Shown here: positions 48,899-56,959 of the stretch, piece after piece | Layout of the letters: every line of letters starts with the position of its first letter | Position numbering within the stretch: position 1 is the first letter of the stretch | Source of the DNA: Alcaligenaceae bacterium | GTDB lineage: Bacteria > Pseudomonadota > Gammaproteobacteria > Burkholderiales > Burkholderiaceae_B | Reading direction: 5' to 3' | DNA: 64,000 nucleotides | Assembly (NCBI GenBank): GCA_013416485.1 | Contig: JACCEO010000012.1 | Coordinates: 1 to 64,000 of the forward strand | The notes under the pieces: generated by a model | The model's database searches: none | What the model was told of the DNA's origin: nothing | Seen by the model: only the letters and a program-made list of their open reading frames with translations | Program-made: the position numbers and the translations under genes

Positions 48899-49225
48899 CT
48901 ACGTTGCCGGGCCTTTTTGCGCAGCGGGGGCCCAGAGTGAAGCCCGACGGGTGACAGCCGGTGCGACGGCAAGTACCTCGATGTAAATCAATAGCCAGAT
49001 CGGTTGTTGGGCTTGGGTGTAGACCTGAACCAGCATGTCAGTGTGGCGCTGCCCGGTGGCCGAAGCATGGTGGATGGCTTGGAGTTCTTTGTCCAAAAAG
49101 GTAGGCGATACGGCACAGTCGATCTGAGGCTGCAACCACGGGGCCAGTAGCGTGACAAAGATCGGGAAGTATTGCCGTATGGCCACTTTCCAGGGGCTGT
49201 CATAGTCAGTGACAGTGTGGGGCAT
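48899..49225 (-). pseudogene. Truncated Rpn/PD-(D/E)XK nuclease-like gene (N-terminal fragment)
   Basis: The first about 80 residues (MPHTVTDYDSPWKVAIRQYF, then IDCAVSPTFLDKELQAIH and IWLLIYIEV) match the N-terminal part of a widespread family of transposase-like nucleases: DYDSPWKEAL, FLDKELQ and the catalytic-core strand WLLIHIEVQ. After IEV the family sequence stops; the remaining about 27 residues (AVAPAVTRR and on) look unrelated, are encoded by visibly GC-richer DNA, and run to a stop abutting the inverted repeat at 48861-48898. Family proteins are usually about 300 residues, so this is a remnant. The ATG still has an AGGA ribosome site. It is probably non-functional, with the break at the catalytic motif. 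Confidence 0.75.
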
Positions 49226-49384
49226 GACATAAGAGTCCTTGCAGTCGTGAGTGACTACATGACTGTAAGAAATCGGGGGTGGTCTGCCTAGTAGGAGAAG
49301 TCGCAGTGGTTAAAAATGTCCAGCTTGCACTAAGTCTAATAAGCTGTCACCCGATGCAACGACAGAAACAAAACCATCTCACAG

Positions 49385-49413
49385 TTGACGGACAGACGCG
49401 TCCCGTCGAGAAT
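49385..49413 (+). promoter_or_regulatory. Candidate promoter of the aminotransferase gene
   Basis: TTGACG (49385-49390, 5 of 6 matches) and GAGAAT (49408-49413, 4 of 6) are 17 bp apart, 55 bp before the aminotransferase ATG. The rest of 49226-49467 shows no gene. Confidence 0.4.
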
Positions 49414-49467
49414 AACTAACTTAAGAAGATAAGACTAAGACCTAGAAAACCAACTAGCGAGACCAGC

Positions 49468-50790
49468 ATGAGCAAAGCCAACGTACCTGACATGTCCAAC
49501 CTTTGGATGCCTTTTACCGCCAACCGCCAATTCAAGCAGCAACCGCGCTTACTGGCCAAAGCCCAAGGCATGTACTACACCACCACTGAAGGGCAGCAGG
49601 TCTTAGATGGTACGGCAGGTTTATGGTGCGTAAATGCAGGGCATGGACGCAAAGAAATCATCCAAGCCATTACCGAACAGGCAACAGAACTGGATTACGC
49701 GCCTAGTTTTCAACTGGGCCACGAAGACTCTTTTACGGCGGCCAGTGCGGTAGCCAAGTTAATGCCAGCGGGCATGGACAGAATCTTTTTTACTAACTCG
49801 GGTTCTGAGTCTGTAGATACCGCCCTGAAGATAGCACTCGCCTATCACCGTGCTCGTGGTGAGGGGCAACGTACACGTTTAATAGGCCGCGAACGGGGCT
49901 ATCACGGTGTGGGCTTTGGCGGTATTTCGGTGGGTGGTATCTCTGCCAATCGAAAAACCTTTTCCTCGGCCCTGCTACCCGGCACAGACCATATGCCACA
50001 TACCCACAACCTGGAACACAACGCCTGGTCTCGTGGTCAACCCACGTGGGGTGCTCATCTTGCCGATGACCTGGAGCGCATTATTGCTTTGCACGATGCA
50101 TCCACCATTGCCGCTGTCATTGTAGAACCCTTGGCAGGATCCACAGGAGTCTTGTTACCTCCGAAAGGCTATCTGGAAAAGCTACGCACAATCACTGAAA
50201 AACACGGTATTTTATTGATTTTTGATGAAGTAATTACTGCATTTGGCCGTCTGGGTGCAGCAACAGCCAGCGAGTTATTCGGAGTTAAACCAGATTTAAT
50301 CGCTTTGGCAAAAGGCATTAGCAACGCCGCCGTGCCTGCAGGTGCTGTCGCCGTACGTCGCGAAGTTCATGACACAATTTTAGATGCGGCAGCAAATGGC
50401 ATAGAGTTTTTCCACGGTTATACCTATTCCGCTCACCCACTGGCAACGGCAGCGATTACGGCCACTTTGGGTATCTACGAAAACGAACAACTCTTCCAAC
50501 GCGCTGCTGGACTAGCCTCTACGTTTGAAAATGCTGCCCACAGCCTCCAGGGCGCCCCGCACGTGATAGATGTGCGCAACCTAGGCTTAGTGGCAGGTAT
50601 AGAGCTTGCGCCGCGTACTGGTGCCCCTGGGGCACGAGCGGCAGAAGTCTTTGGAAAATGTTTTGACCAAGGCGTACTGGTGCGTTACACCGGCGATATT
50701 CTGGCAATTTCACCACCACTGATTATTGACAATGCACAAATAGACCAACTATTCGGCACCATCGCTCAGGTCCTGAACACCATAAAATAA
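49468..50790 (+). CDS. Omega-amino acid:pyruvate aminotransferase (class III)
   Basis: A 440-residue PLP enzyme. The start LWMPFTANRQFK and GTAGLWCVNAGHGRKEI are typical of beta-alanine:pyruvate transaminases. The class III core is LIFDEVITAFGRLG, with the PLP lysine in LIALAKGISNAAVPAG. It transfers amino groups from beta-alanine or similar omega-amines to pyruvate; the exact donor is inferred. It is a single-gene unit bounded by a candidate promoter and a strong convergent terminator shared with gcvP. Confidence 0.92.
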   Translation: MSKANVPDMSNLWMPFTANRQFKQQPRLLAKAQGMYYTTTEGQQVLDGTAGLWCVNAGHGRKEIIQAITEQATELDYAPSFQLGHEDSFTAASAVAKLMPAGMDRIFFTNSGSESVDTALKIALAYHRARGEGQRTRLIGRERGYHGVGFGGISVGGISANRKTFSSALLPGTDHMPHTHNLEHNAWSRGQPTWGAHLADDLERIIALHDASTIAAVIVEPLAGSTGVLLPPKGYLEKLRTITEKHGILLIFDEVITAFGRLGAATASELFGVKPDLIALAKGISNAAVPAGAVAVRREVHDTILDAAANGIEFFHGYTYSAHPLATAAITATLGIYENEQLFQRAAGLASTFENAAHSLQGAPHVIDVRNLGLVAGIELAPRTGAPGARAAEVFGKCFDQGVLVRYTGDILAISPPLIIDNAQIDQLFGTIAQVLNTIK

Positions 50791-50804
50791 GCCTGAAGAT
50801 ACAC

Positions 50805-50848
50805 ATAACGTAAAAGGGGATGCCGCTAAGCATCCCCTTTTGCGTTAT
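50805..50848. terminator. Bidirectional intrinsic terminator between aminotransferase and gcvP
   Basis: AAAAGGGGATGC (50812-50823) and GCATCCCCTTTT (50830-50841) form a perfect 12-bp stem with a 6-nt loop. ATAACG/CGTTAT extend it after one mismatch. The stem ends in four T on either strand, suiting the convergent genes on both sides. Confidence 0.85.
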
Positions 50849-50880
50849 AGGCACGACTGCCTAAACCACTGTATAACAAA

Positions 50881-53760
50881 TTATTCAGTGGCGTAGTCTT
50901 CCATAGGTGGGCAAGCACACATCAAGTTGCGATCACCCCAGGCGTTATCTACACGAGCCACAGGTGGCCAGTATTTGTTGTCGCGTAGGGATGCCACTGG
51001 GTAGCAAGCCTGCTCTCGGCTGTAATCATGATGCCATTCGGTCACTAGCAGCATTTTCGCCGTGTGTGGTGCGTTCTTCAACACGTTGTCATCCGGATCG
51101 CTAACACCGCTTTCAATCGCCGCGATTTCAGCCCGTATCGCGATCATGGCGTCAATGAAACGATCAAGCTCAGCCAAGCCTTCAGATTCGGTAGGTTCTA
51201 CCATCAAGGTACCCGCTACCGGGAAGCTCATGGTAGGGGCGTGAAAACCATAGTCCACCAGGCGCTTGGCGATATCTTCGCCTGAAATACCACAGCTGTC
51301 CTTGATAGGACGTATATCCAGAATACATTCGTGAGCAACACGACCGCCCGACGCGGCATACAGTATGGGATAGTGTTCACTTAAACGTGAGGCAATGTAG
51401 TTGGCATTCAAGATGGCCACTTCCGTGGCACGCAACAAGCCTTCTGCTCCCATCAGGGTAATGTACAGATAGGGTATAGGTAAGATGCTGGCCGAGCCAA
51501 ATGGGGCTGCCGACACGGGTCCTACAGGCGCGTCATCCCCTAGAAAGCCAGATTCGCCAACGATACCCGGCAAATAAGGAGCCAAGTGCGAACGCACCGC
51601 CACAGGACCTACGCCAGGACCACCACCACCGTGAGGTATGCAGAACGTTTTATGCAAATTCAAATGAGATACGTCGGAACCAAATTTCCCTGGTTTCGCT
51701 AAACCAACCATAGCATTCATGTTGGCGCCATCCAGATACACCTGACCACCAGCGTCGTGCACCAGTTCACAAATTTCAGTGACTGCAATTTCGAAAACGC
51801 CATGCGTAGATGGATAGGTAATCATCAAGGCTGACAAACGGTCGCCAACACTGGCAATTTTTGCCTTTAAATCATTAACGTCAACGTTACCTTCGCTGTC
51901 AGAAGCAACGACAACAACATCCATGCCAGCCAATTGGGCAGAAGCCGGGTTAGTGCCGTGGGCTGACGCGGGGATCAAGCAAACATTACGCTGATCTTGA
52001 CCATTCGCCTGATGATAAGCGCGTATCGCCAACAGACCTGCGTATTCACCCTGTGCACCAGAGTTTGGCTGCAGGCTAATGGAGTCGTAACCGGTAATTT
52101 CACACAACGCTTTAGATAGGCGGTCAATAAGTTCCTTGTATCCTTGGCTTTGCGACGCTGGAGCAAATGGGTGCACATTACCAAACTCTGGCCACGTCAC
52201 TGGTATCATTTCTGCCGTCGCGTTCAGTTTCATGGTGCATGAACCTAGCGGAATCATGGTGCGATCCAGCGCCAAGTCCTTGTCAGCCAAGCTACGTAGG
52301 TAACGCAACATATCGGTTTCTGAGCGGATGCGCGAAAAAATAGGATGGGTCAATATGGCCGATTGACGCAGCAATGCTTCAGGCAAACCATGCTCTACTG
52401 GCAAGCCTAAGGCAGTAGCAGCGGCAACGTTAAATTGACGACCCTGAGCGCTAGCAAATACCTGCAACAAGGCATGCACGTCTTCTACCGTCACGGTTTC
52501 ATCCAGCGACACCGCCACTTGGGTATCGTTGACCTTACGCAAGTTAATAGAAGCTGCCAAAGCGGCATCCACAACGGCTTGCGTCTGTGAACCACTGTCA
52601 ATTAACAAGGTGTCGAAGTAAGTGTCGTTAGCTATTTTCAGACCCAGACCATCTAGCGAACGCTGTAAATAAGCTGTCAGGTAAGCCACACGTTCAGCGA
52701 TACGGCGCAAGCCCTTAGGACCATGCCATACGGCAAACATACCGGCCATCACTGCCAAAAGAACCTGAGCAGTACAAATGTTTGAAGTCGCTTTTTCACG
52801 ACGTATGTGTTGTTCTCGGGTTTGCAGCGCCAAACGCAACGCAGGCGCTCCTTGGCTATCTTTAGATACGCCCACCAAACGGCCAGGCATATTACGTTTC
52901 ATGGAGTCTTTGCATGCCATAAAGCCAGCATGCGGACCACCAAATCCCAGCGGTACGCCAAAACGCTGTGACGAACCCACAGCGATATCGGCACCCCACT
53001 CACCGGGTGCTGCCAGTAACGTCAACGCCAGCAAATCTGTAGAAACAGCGACTACACCACCCTGTGCATGAACAGCATCTGCCACAGCGCGGTAATCCAC
53101 CACCCCACCCAGGCTGTGCGGGTATTGCAGCAATATGCCAAAGCATTCTGGTAAATCTTGAGTTTCATCCCCAACGACCACATCGATATCCAGTCCACTG
53201 GCGCGGGTCTTAAGCAACTCTAAGGTTTGAGGATGACAGTGCTGCGATGCAAAAAAGACCTTGCTTTTGGATCGCGCACCACGCCTTGCCAGCGTCATAG
53301 CTTCCGCAGCAGCTGTGGCTTCGTCCAGCAAGGACGAGTTAGCAATATCAAGGCCAGTCAGGTCAGCCACCATCGTCTGATAATTCAGCAGCGCTTCCAG
53401 ACGACCTTGAGAAATTTCAGGTTGATAAGGCGTATATGCCGTATACCAGGCTGGATTTTCAAGAATATTACGCAAAATGACGTTAGGCACATGAGTACCG
53501 TAGTACCCCTGACCTATATAGTTACGAAACAGCTGATTACGACCAGCGATTTGCTTAAGTTCTGCTAAAGCATCGGCTTCGCTACGTGCCGCAGGCAAAT
53601 CCAACTGACCATAATTCAGTATGCTGGCTGGCATCACTTCCTGTATTAGGCTATGTAAGTCGGGTACACCGATTGCTGCCAGCATTTTGGCCTGATCAGC
53701 CGTGGCCGGACCAATATGGCGAGGAATAAAGTCAGAATGAGGATCAAGATCACGCAACAT
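50881..53760 (-). CDS. gcvP: Glycine dehydrogenase (decarboxylating), P protein
   Basis: Decarboxylates glycine and passes the aminomethyl group to the lipoyl arm of GcvH. The 959-residue single-chain form is the usual proteobacterial type. Motifs: [17 protein letters not shown] at the N-terminus, [20 protein letters not shown], and the PLP-lysine segment [17 protein letters not shown] near residue 700. It is 78 nt downstream of gcvH but separated from it by a likely terminator (53790-53823). Confidence 0.97.
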   Translation of the reverse strand: MLRDLDPHSDFIPRHIGPATADQAKMLAAIGVPDLHSLIQEVMPASILNYGQLDLPAARSEADALAELKQIAGRNQLFRNYIGQGYYGTHVPNVILRNILENPAWYTAYTPYQPEISQGRLEALLNYQTMVADLTGLDIANSSLLDEATAAAEAMTLARRGARSKSKVFFASQHCHPQTLELLKTRASGLDIDVVVGDETQDLPECFGILLQYPHSLGGVVDYRAVADAVHAQGGVVAVSTDLLALTLLAAPGEWGADIAVGSSQRFGVPLGFGGPHAGFMACKDSMKRNMPGRLVGVSKDSQGAPALRLALQTREQHIRREKATSNICTAQVLLAVMAGMFAVWHGPKGLRRIAERVAYLTAYLQRSLDGLGLKIANDTYFDTLLIDSGSQTQAVVDAALAASINLRKVNDTQVAVSLDETVTVEDVHALLQVFASAQGRQFNVAAATALGLPVEHGLPEALLRQSAILTHPIFSRIRSETDMLRYLRSLADKDLALDRTMIPLGSCTMKLNATAEMIPVTWPEFGNVHPFAPASQSQGYKELIDRLSKALCEITGYDSISLQPNSGAQGEYAGLLAIRAYHQANGQDQRNVCLIPASAHGTNPASAQLAGMDVVVVASDSEGNVDVNDLKAKIASVGDRLSALMITYPSTHGVFEIAVTEICELVHDAGGQVYLDGANMNAMVGLAKPGKFGSDVSHLNLHKTFCIPHGGGGPGVGPVAVRSHLAPYLPGIVGESGFLGDDAPVGPVSAAPFGSASILPIPYLYITLMGAEGLLRATEVAILNANYIASRLSEHYPILYAASGGRVAHECILDIRPIKDSCGISGEDIAKRLVDYGFHAPTMSFPVAGTLMVEPTESEGLAELDRFIDAMIAIRAEIAAIESGVSDPDDNVLKNAPHTAKMLLVTEWHHDYSREQACYPVASLRDNKYWPPVARVDNAWGDRNLMCACPPMEDYATE

Positions 53761-53789
53761 AATCAGCCTGTACAGTACAAGAGGTTCAC

Positions 53790-53823
53790 AACAAAAAAGA
53801 AAGAGGCCTGCTTACACAGGCCT
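53790..53823 (-). terminator. Likely terminator/attenuator between gcvH and gcvP
   Basis: On the minus strand AGGCCTG and CAGGCCT (53804-53810 and 53817-53823 on the plus strand) form a perfect 7-bp stem with a 6-nt loop, followed by CTTTCTTTTTTGTTG. This is a good intrinsic-terminator layout inside the gcvTHP run. It could reduce gcvP mRNA relative to gcvTH. Confidence 0.75.
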
Positions 53824-53838
53824 GATATAAAACAGCGC

Positions 53839-54219
53839 TTAAGCGTCGTCACCTAAAGCTTCATAACCTGCAGCGTCCAGCAAACCATCAAGGTCAGCCA
53901 CGTTAGACGGCTTCAGTTTGAAAATCCAGGTATCAAAAGCGGCTTGATTGATCAGGTCAGGCTGATCGTTCAGTTCTTCGTTGAACTCAACCACTTCGCC
54001 ATTCACTGGCGCGTAGATATCGGATGCTGCTTTAACGGACTCAACCACGCCAGCAGTATCGCCAGCTTGCAAGGTCACATCGGTGTTGAAATCACCAACA
54101 AACACCAAATCACCCAACTGATCCTGAGCGTTATCGGTAATGCCCACCAGCAGTAGGTCGCCATCAAGTTTGACCCATTCGTGGGAAGAAGTGTATTTAC
54201 GATCGGTAGGTAGAGCCAT
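53839..54219 (-). CDS. gcvH: Glycine cleavage system H protein
   Basis: The lipoyl carrier of the glycine cleavage system. The 126-residue protein has the start LPTDRKYTSSHEWVK, GITDNAQDQLGDLVFV, and the lipoyl lysine in VVESVKAASDIYAPVNGEV near residue 63. Length is normal. It lies 35 nt after gcvT. Confidence 0.98.
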   Translation of the reverse strand: MALPTDRKYTSSHEWVKLDGDLLLVGITDNAQDQLGDLVFVGDFNTDVTLQAGDTAGVVESVKAASDIYAPVNGEVVEFNEELNDQPDLINQAAFDTWIFKLKPSNVADLDGLLDAAGYEALGDDA

Positions 54220-54254
54220 GAGTATCCCCGAAATAATAAGGTAATGAGTTTTTA

Positions 54255-55349
54255 TTAAGCAATAACTTTGCCGTTACGCACGAACGGCATTTTCACGACT
54301 TGAGCAGGCAGCCATTTGCCACGAATTTCGACTTGAATATCGTCGCCTGGCTGAACGCCTAAAGGTACCCTGGCCATGCCGATAGACACGCCCATGGTAG
54401 GCGACATAGAGCCACTGGTCAGTTCGCCCTCGCCCAGGGCGGTACGAACCTTCATGTGACTACGCATAATGCCGCGTTCCAGTAATTTAACCCCCACCAG
54501 CGTTAAGTCAACTTTTTGTGCTTCAAGTGCGCCACGACCAATAAATTGACGATCTGTGTCTTTAAGTGACACGGTCCACGACAAGCCTGACACCAGCGGG
54601 GTCACTTCCTCATTCATTTCTTGACCGAACAAATTCATGCCGGCCTCTAGGCGCAAGGTATCGCGCGAACCTAGGCCACAAGGGTGCACACCTGCTTGAG
54701 CCAGGTCCTGCCAAAACGCTTGTACTTGATCTGCAGGCAGCACAATTTCATAGCCATCTTCGCCGGTATAACCGGTACGTGCGACCAGGGTGTCGGTTGC
54801 AACAAACACACCAGTAAATGGAGCTACGTCACGAGTTTCCGAAGCCCACAATGGGCGTACTTCCCAGACCTTTTCACGGGCGTGTGGACCTTGTACTGCC
54901 ACCATCGCCAGGTCACGACGTGCGACTACCTTGATATCAAAGTTTTTAGCTGTAGCGACGCTTTGCATCCACGCAAGATCCTTATCTGCACAACCTGCGT
55001 TAACTATGGCTCGCCAGTGCGTAGGACTGAAAAAATAGACGATAAGGTCATCAATCACGCCACCTTGCTCATTTAGCATGCAGGAATACAGCGCTTTACC
55101 AGGCACGTTAACCTTGGCCACGTCATTTGCCAGCAGATACTTCAAGAATAGCGTAGCGTCGGTGCCGATAATATCGATATTCAGCATATGCGACACGTCG
55201 AACATGCCTGCCCCCTGACGCACAGTGTGGTGCTCTTCCAATTGCGAGCCGTAGGCCACGGGCATGCTCCACCCACCGAAATCGACCATTTTGGCGCCAA
55301 GTTCAGTATGTAGAGTATGTAAGGGGGTTTGTTTTAACGCTGAGGTCAT
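54255..55349 (-). CDS. gcvT: Glycine cleavage system aminomethyltransferase, T protein
   Basis: Transfers the aminomethyl carbon to tetrahydrofolate and releases ammonia. The 364-residue protein has the folate-binding motifs MVDFGGWSMPVAYGS, QGAGMFDVSHM, ARTGYTGEDGYEIVLP and LGSRDTLRLEAGMNLFG. GGAG precedes the ATG. It is the first gene of gcvT-gcvH-gcvP, and its 5' leader holds a tandem glycine riboswitch (55401-55624), so the operon should be switched on by excess glycine. Confidence 0.97.
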   Translation of the reverse strand: MTSALKQTPLHTLHTELGAKMVDFGGWSMPVAYGSQLEEHHTVRQGAGMFDVSHMLNIDIIGTDATLFLKYLLANDVAKVNVPGKALYSCMLNEQGGVIDDLIVYFFSPTHWRAIVNAGCADKDLAWMQSVATAKNFDIKVVARRDLAMVAVQGPHAREKVWEVRPLWASETRDVAPFTGVFVATDTLVARTGYTGEDGYEIVLPADQVQAFWQDLAQAGVHPCGLGSRDTLRLEAGMNLFGQEMNEEVTPLVSGLSWTVSLKDTDRQFIGRGALEAQKVDLTLVGVKLLERGIMRSHMKVRTALGEGELTSGSMSPTMGVSIGMARVPLGVQPGDDIQVEIRGKWLPAQVVKMPFVRNGKVIA

Positions 55350-55400
55350 GAACTAGCTCCGGAAACAAAAAATGAACGACGTAAGCCACGAATACGCTGG

Positions 55401-55624
55401 CCAGCACCGCCCTTCTGTCCTTTTGCCTGAGAGTTGACCCCATACTGGCGGTGTTCACCTTCGGCGCCCGCGAACAAGCCTTTAGGCCTTGCGAGTCTCT
55501 CCAGAGTGCTGCCTTGCGTGTAATTTGATAATTACAAACAATACACCAGCGGTACGGGGTGCCTGAGCGATTCTGGGCGAATTGCGCCTTCGGCGGCCGT
55601 GTAGAAACGGCTCTCTCCCGCTGC
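55401..55624 (-). promoter_or_regulatory. Tandem glycine riboswitch upstream of gcvT
   Basis: Two consecutive gcvT-motif aptamers are read on the minus strand. Aptamer 1 (about 55547-55624) has P1 arms AGCGG/CCGCT, a GGGAGAG segment, the core GCCGAAGGCGCAA and CTCAGGCA (55560-55567 on plus). Aptamer 2 (about 55401-55513) has P1 arms AGCAC/GTGCT, CTGGAGAG, the core GCCGAAGGTGAACACC, and CTCAGGCAAAAGGACAG (CTCAGGCA at 55424-55431). The spacer between them is short, as in cooperative tandem forms. About 50 nt lie between aptamer 2 and the gcvT ATG. I see no clear terminator there, so control may be at translation. Confidence 0.93.
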
Positions 55625-55707
55625 ATGTAATGACAGCAGCCGAAAGCATAACTCGAAAATGCGCTAATACCAAATGGAATGTTGTAGCGATGAACAGCCG
55701 CTGCGAC

Positions 55708-56955
55708 TTACGAAGAAAAATCAGTCAGCGCACGCCCACACGCCACTCCCGAAGACCAAGCCCACTGGAAGTTATAACCACCCAGCCAGCCTGTTACATC
55801 CAGAGCCTCGCCAACCACATACAAGCCGGGCACGGTTTTGGCCATCATGGTTTTTTGATTGATGGCACGGGTATCTACCCCACCTCGCATCACTTCAGCT
55901 TTTTTATAGCCTGCTGTTCCCGCAGGGTTGATAGACCATCGATGTATGGTTTGTGCGATTCGGCGCAACACTTTGTCGGGGACATCGGCCAAGCGCTGGT
56001 TAGCCAAGGGTGGGCCCTCGGCATTGACTGCTTGGTGCAAATCTGCCAACCAGACTTCTGACAAACGCTTAGGCCATAAGGTGTTTAAGACCGTACCCAA
56101 CTGCTGTTTGCTACCCGATTTTGCCGCCAGCAAATCGTGCTCTAAGTCTATGCCAGGTGCCAAGTCTATGTGCAAGGCCTCACCGGGATTCCAGTAGCTG
56201 GATATCTGTAGGATAGCCGGCCCAGACAAGCCTCTGTGGGTAAATAGCAGGTCTTCTAGAAAACGTCCTTTACCAGCAGCGATACCACCAGGATCAGACC
56301 TCACGTCCACTTCCAAAGCAACACCGCTTAAAGAACTAAAAGACGTCCATTCCTGCGCATCAAAGGTTAACGGCACCAATGCAGGGCGAGGCTCTATGAT
56401 TTTCAGACCAAACTGACGTGCAATAGACAAACTAAAGTCAGTTGCCCCTAACTGAGGTATGGCCATGCCGCCAGTTGCCAGCACCAATTGGTGCGCCGCT
56501 ATCGGGCCCTGGCTGGTCGCCAACTGGAAAATATCGTTATCATGCGCTACAGACTGTACGGTGCATGGCATGCGCCATTTGACATGACCACGCTGGCATT
56601 CTTCCCTAAGCAGATCAATGATCTGTTCACTGGAGTCATCACAGAATAGCTGGCCTTTATGCTTTTCATGCCAACGTATGCCGTGCTGCTCAACCAGATC
56701 AATAAAATGCTGTGGTGTATAAGCTGCCAAGGCAGAACGACAAAATCGTGGATTTTGCGACAGGAAGTTGGCGGCAGTGGTTCCCTTGTTGGTGAAATTG
56801 CAGCGGCCACCACCTGATATGCGAATTTTTTCCGCCAAGCGGCTGGCGTGTTCTATTAAGACCACGCGCAAGCCACGTTGACCGGCAACGGCAGCGGCCA
56901 TCATGCCAGCCGCCCCCGCGCCGATTACAGCGACATCAAACACCTGACGTACCAC
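55708..56955 (-). CDS. HI0933/YhiN-family FAD-dependent oxidoreductase
   Basis: A 415-residue flavoprotein. The N-terminal dinucleotide-binding motif is VAVIGAGAAGMMAAAVAGQRG, followed by the family signature RISGGGRCNFTN and, near the C-terminus, GEALDVTGWLGGYNFQWAWSSG. The reaction is not known. The open frame reaches far back into the decarboxylase gene. The likely start is a GTG at 56955 directly after the decarboxylase stop (4-nt gap), which puts the FAD motif at the N-terminus; a second GTG at 56943 is also possible. It ends about 80 bp upstream of the riboswitch. Confidence 0.9.
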   Translation of the reverse strand: MVRQVFDVAVIGAGAAGMMAAAVAGQRGLRVVLIEHASRLAEKIRISGGGRCNFTNKGTTAANFLSQNPRFCRSALAAYTPQHFIDLVEQHGIRWHEKHKGQLFCDDSSEQIIDLLREECQRGHVKWRMPCTVQSVAHDNDIFQLATSQGPIAAHQLVLATGGMAIPQLGATDFSLSIARQFGLKIIEPRPALVPLTFDAQEWTSFSSLSGVALEVDVRSDPGGIAAGKGRFLEDLLFTHRGLSGPAILQISSYWNPGEALHIDLAPGIDLEHDLLAAKSGSKQQLGTVLNTLWPKRLSEVWLADLHQAVNAEGPPLANQRLADVPDKVLRRIAQTIHRWSINPAGTAGYKKAEVMRGGVDTRAINQKTMMAKTVPGLYVVGEALDVTGWLGGYNFQWAWSSGVACGRALTDFSS

Positions 56956-56959
56956 AGCG

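Noticed and set aside
55303-55626. Open frame of 107 codons across the glycine riboswitch
   Set aside because: The sequence is explained by the two aptamers, and the frame has no protein-like features.
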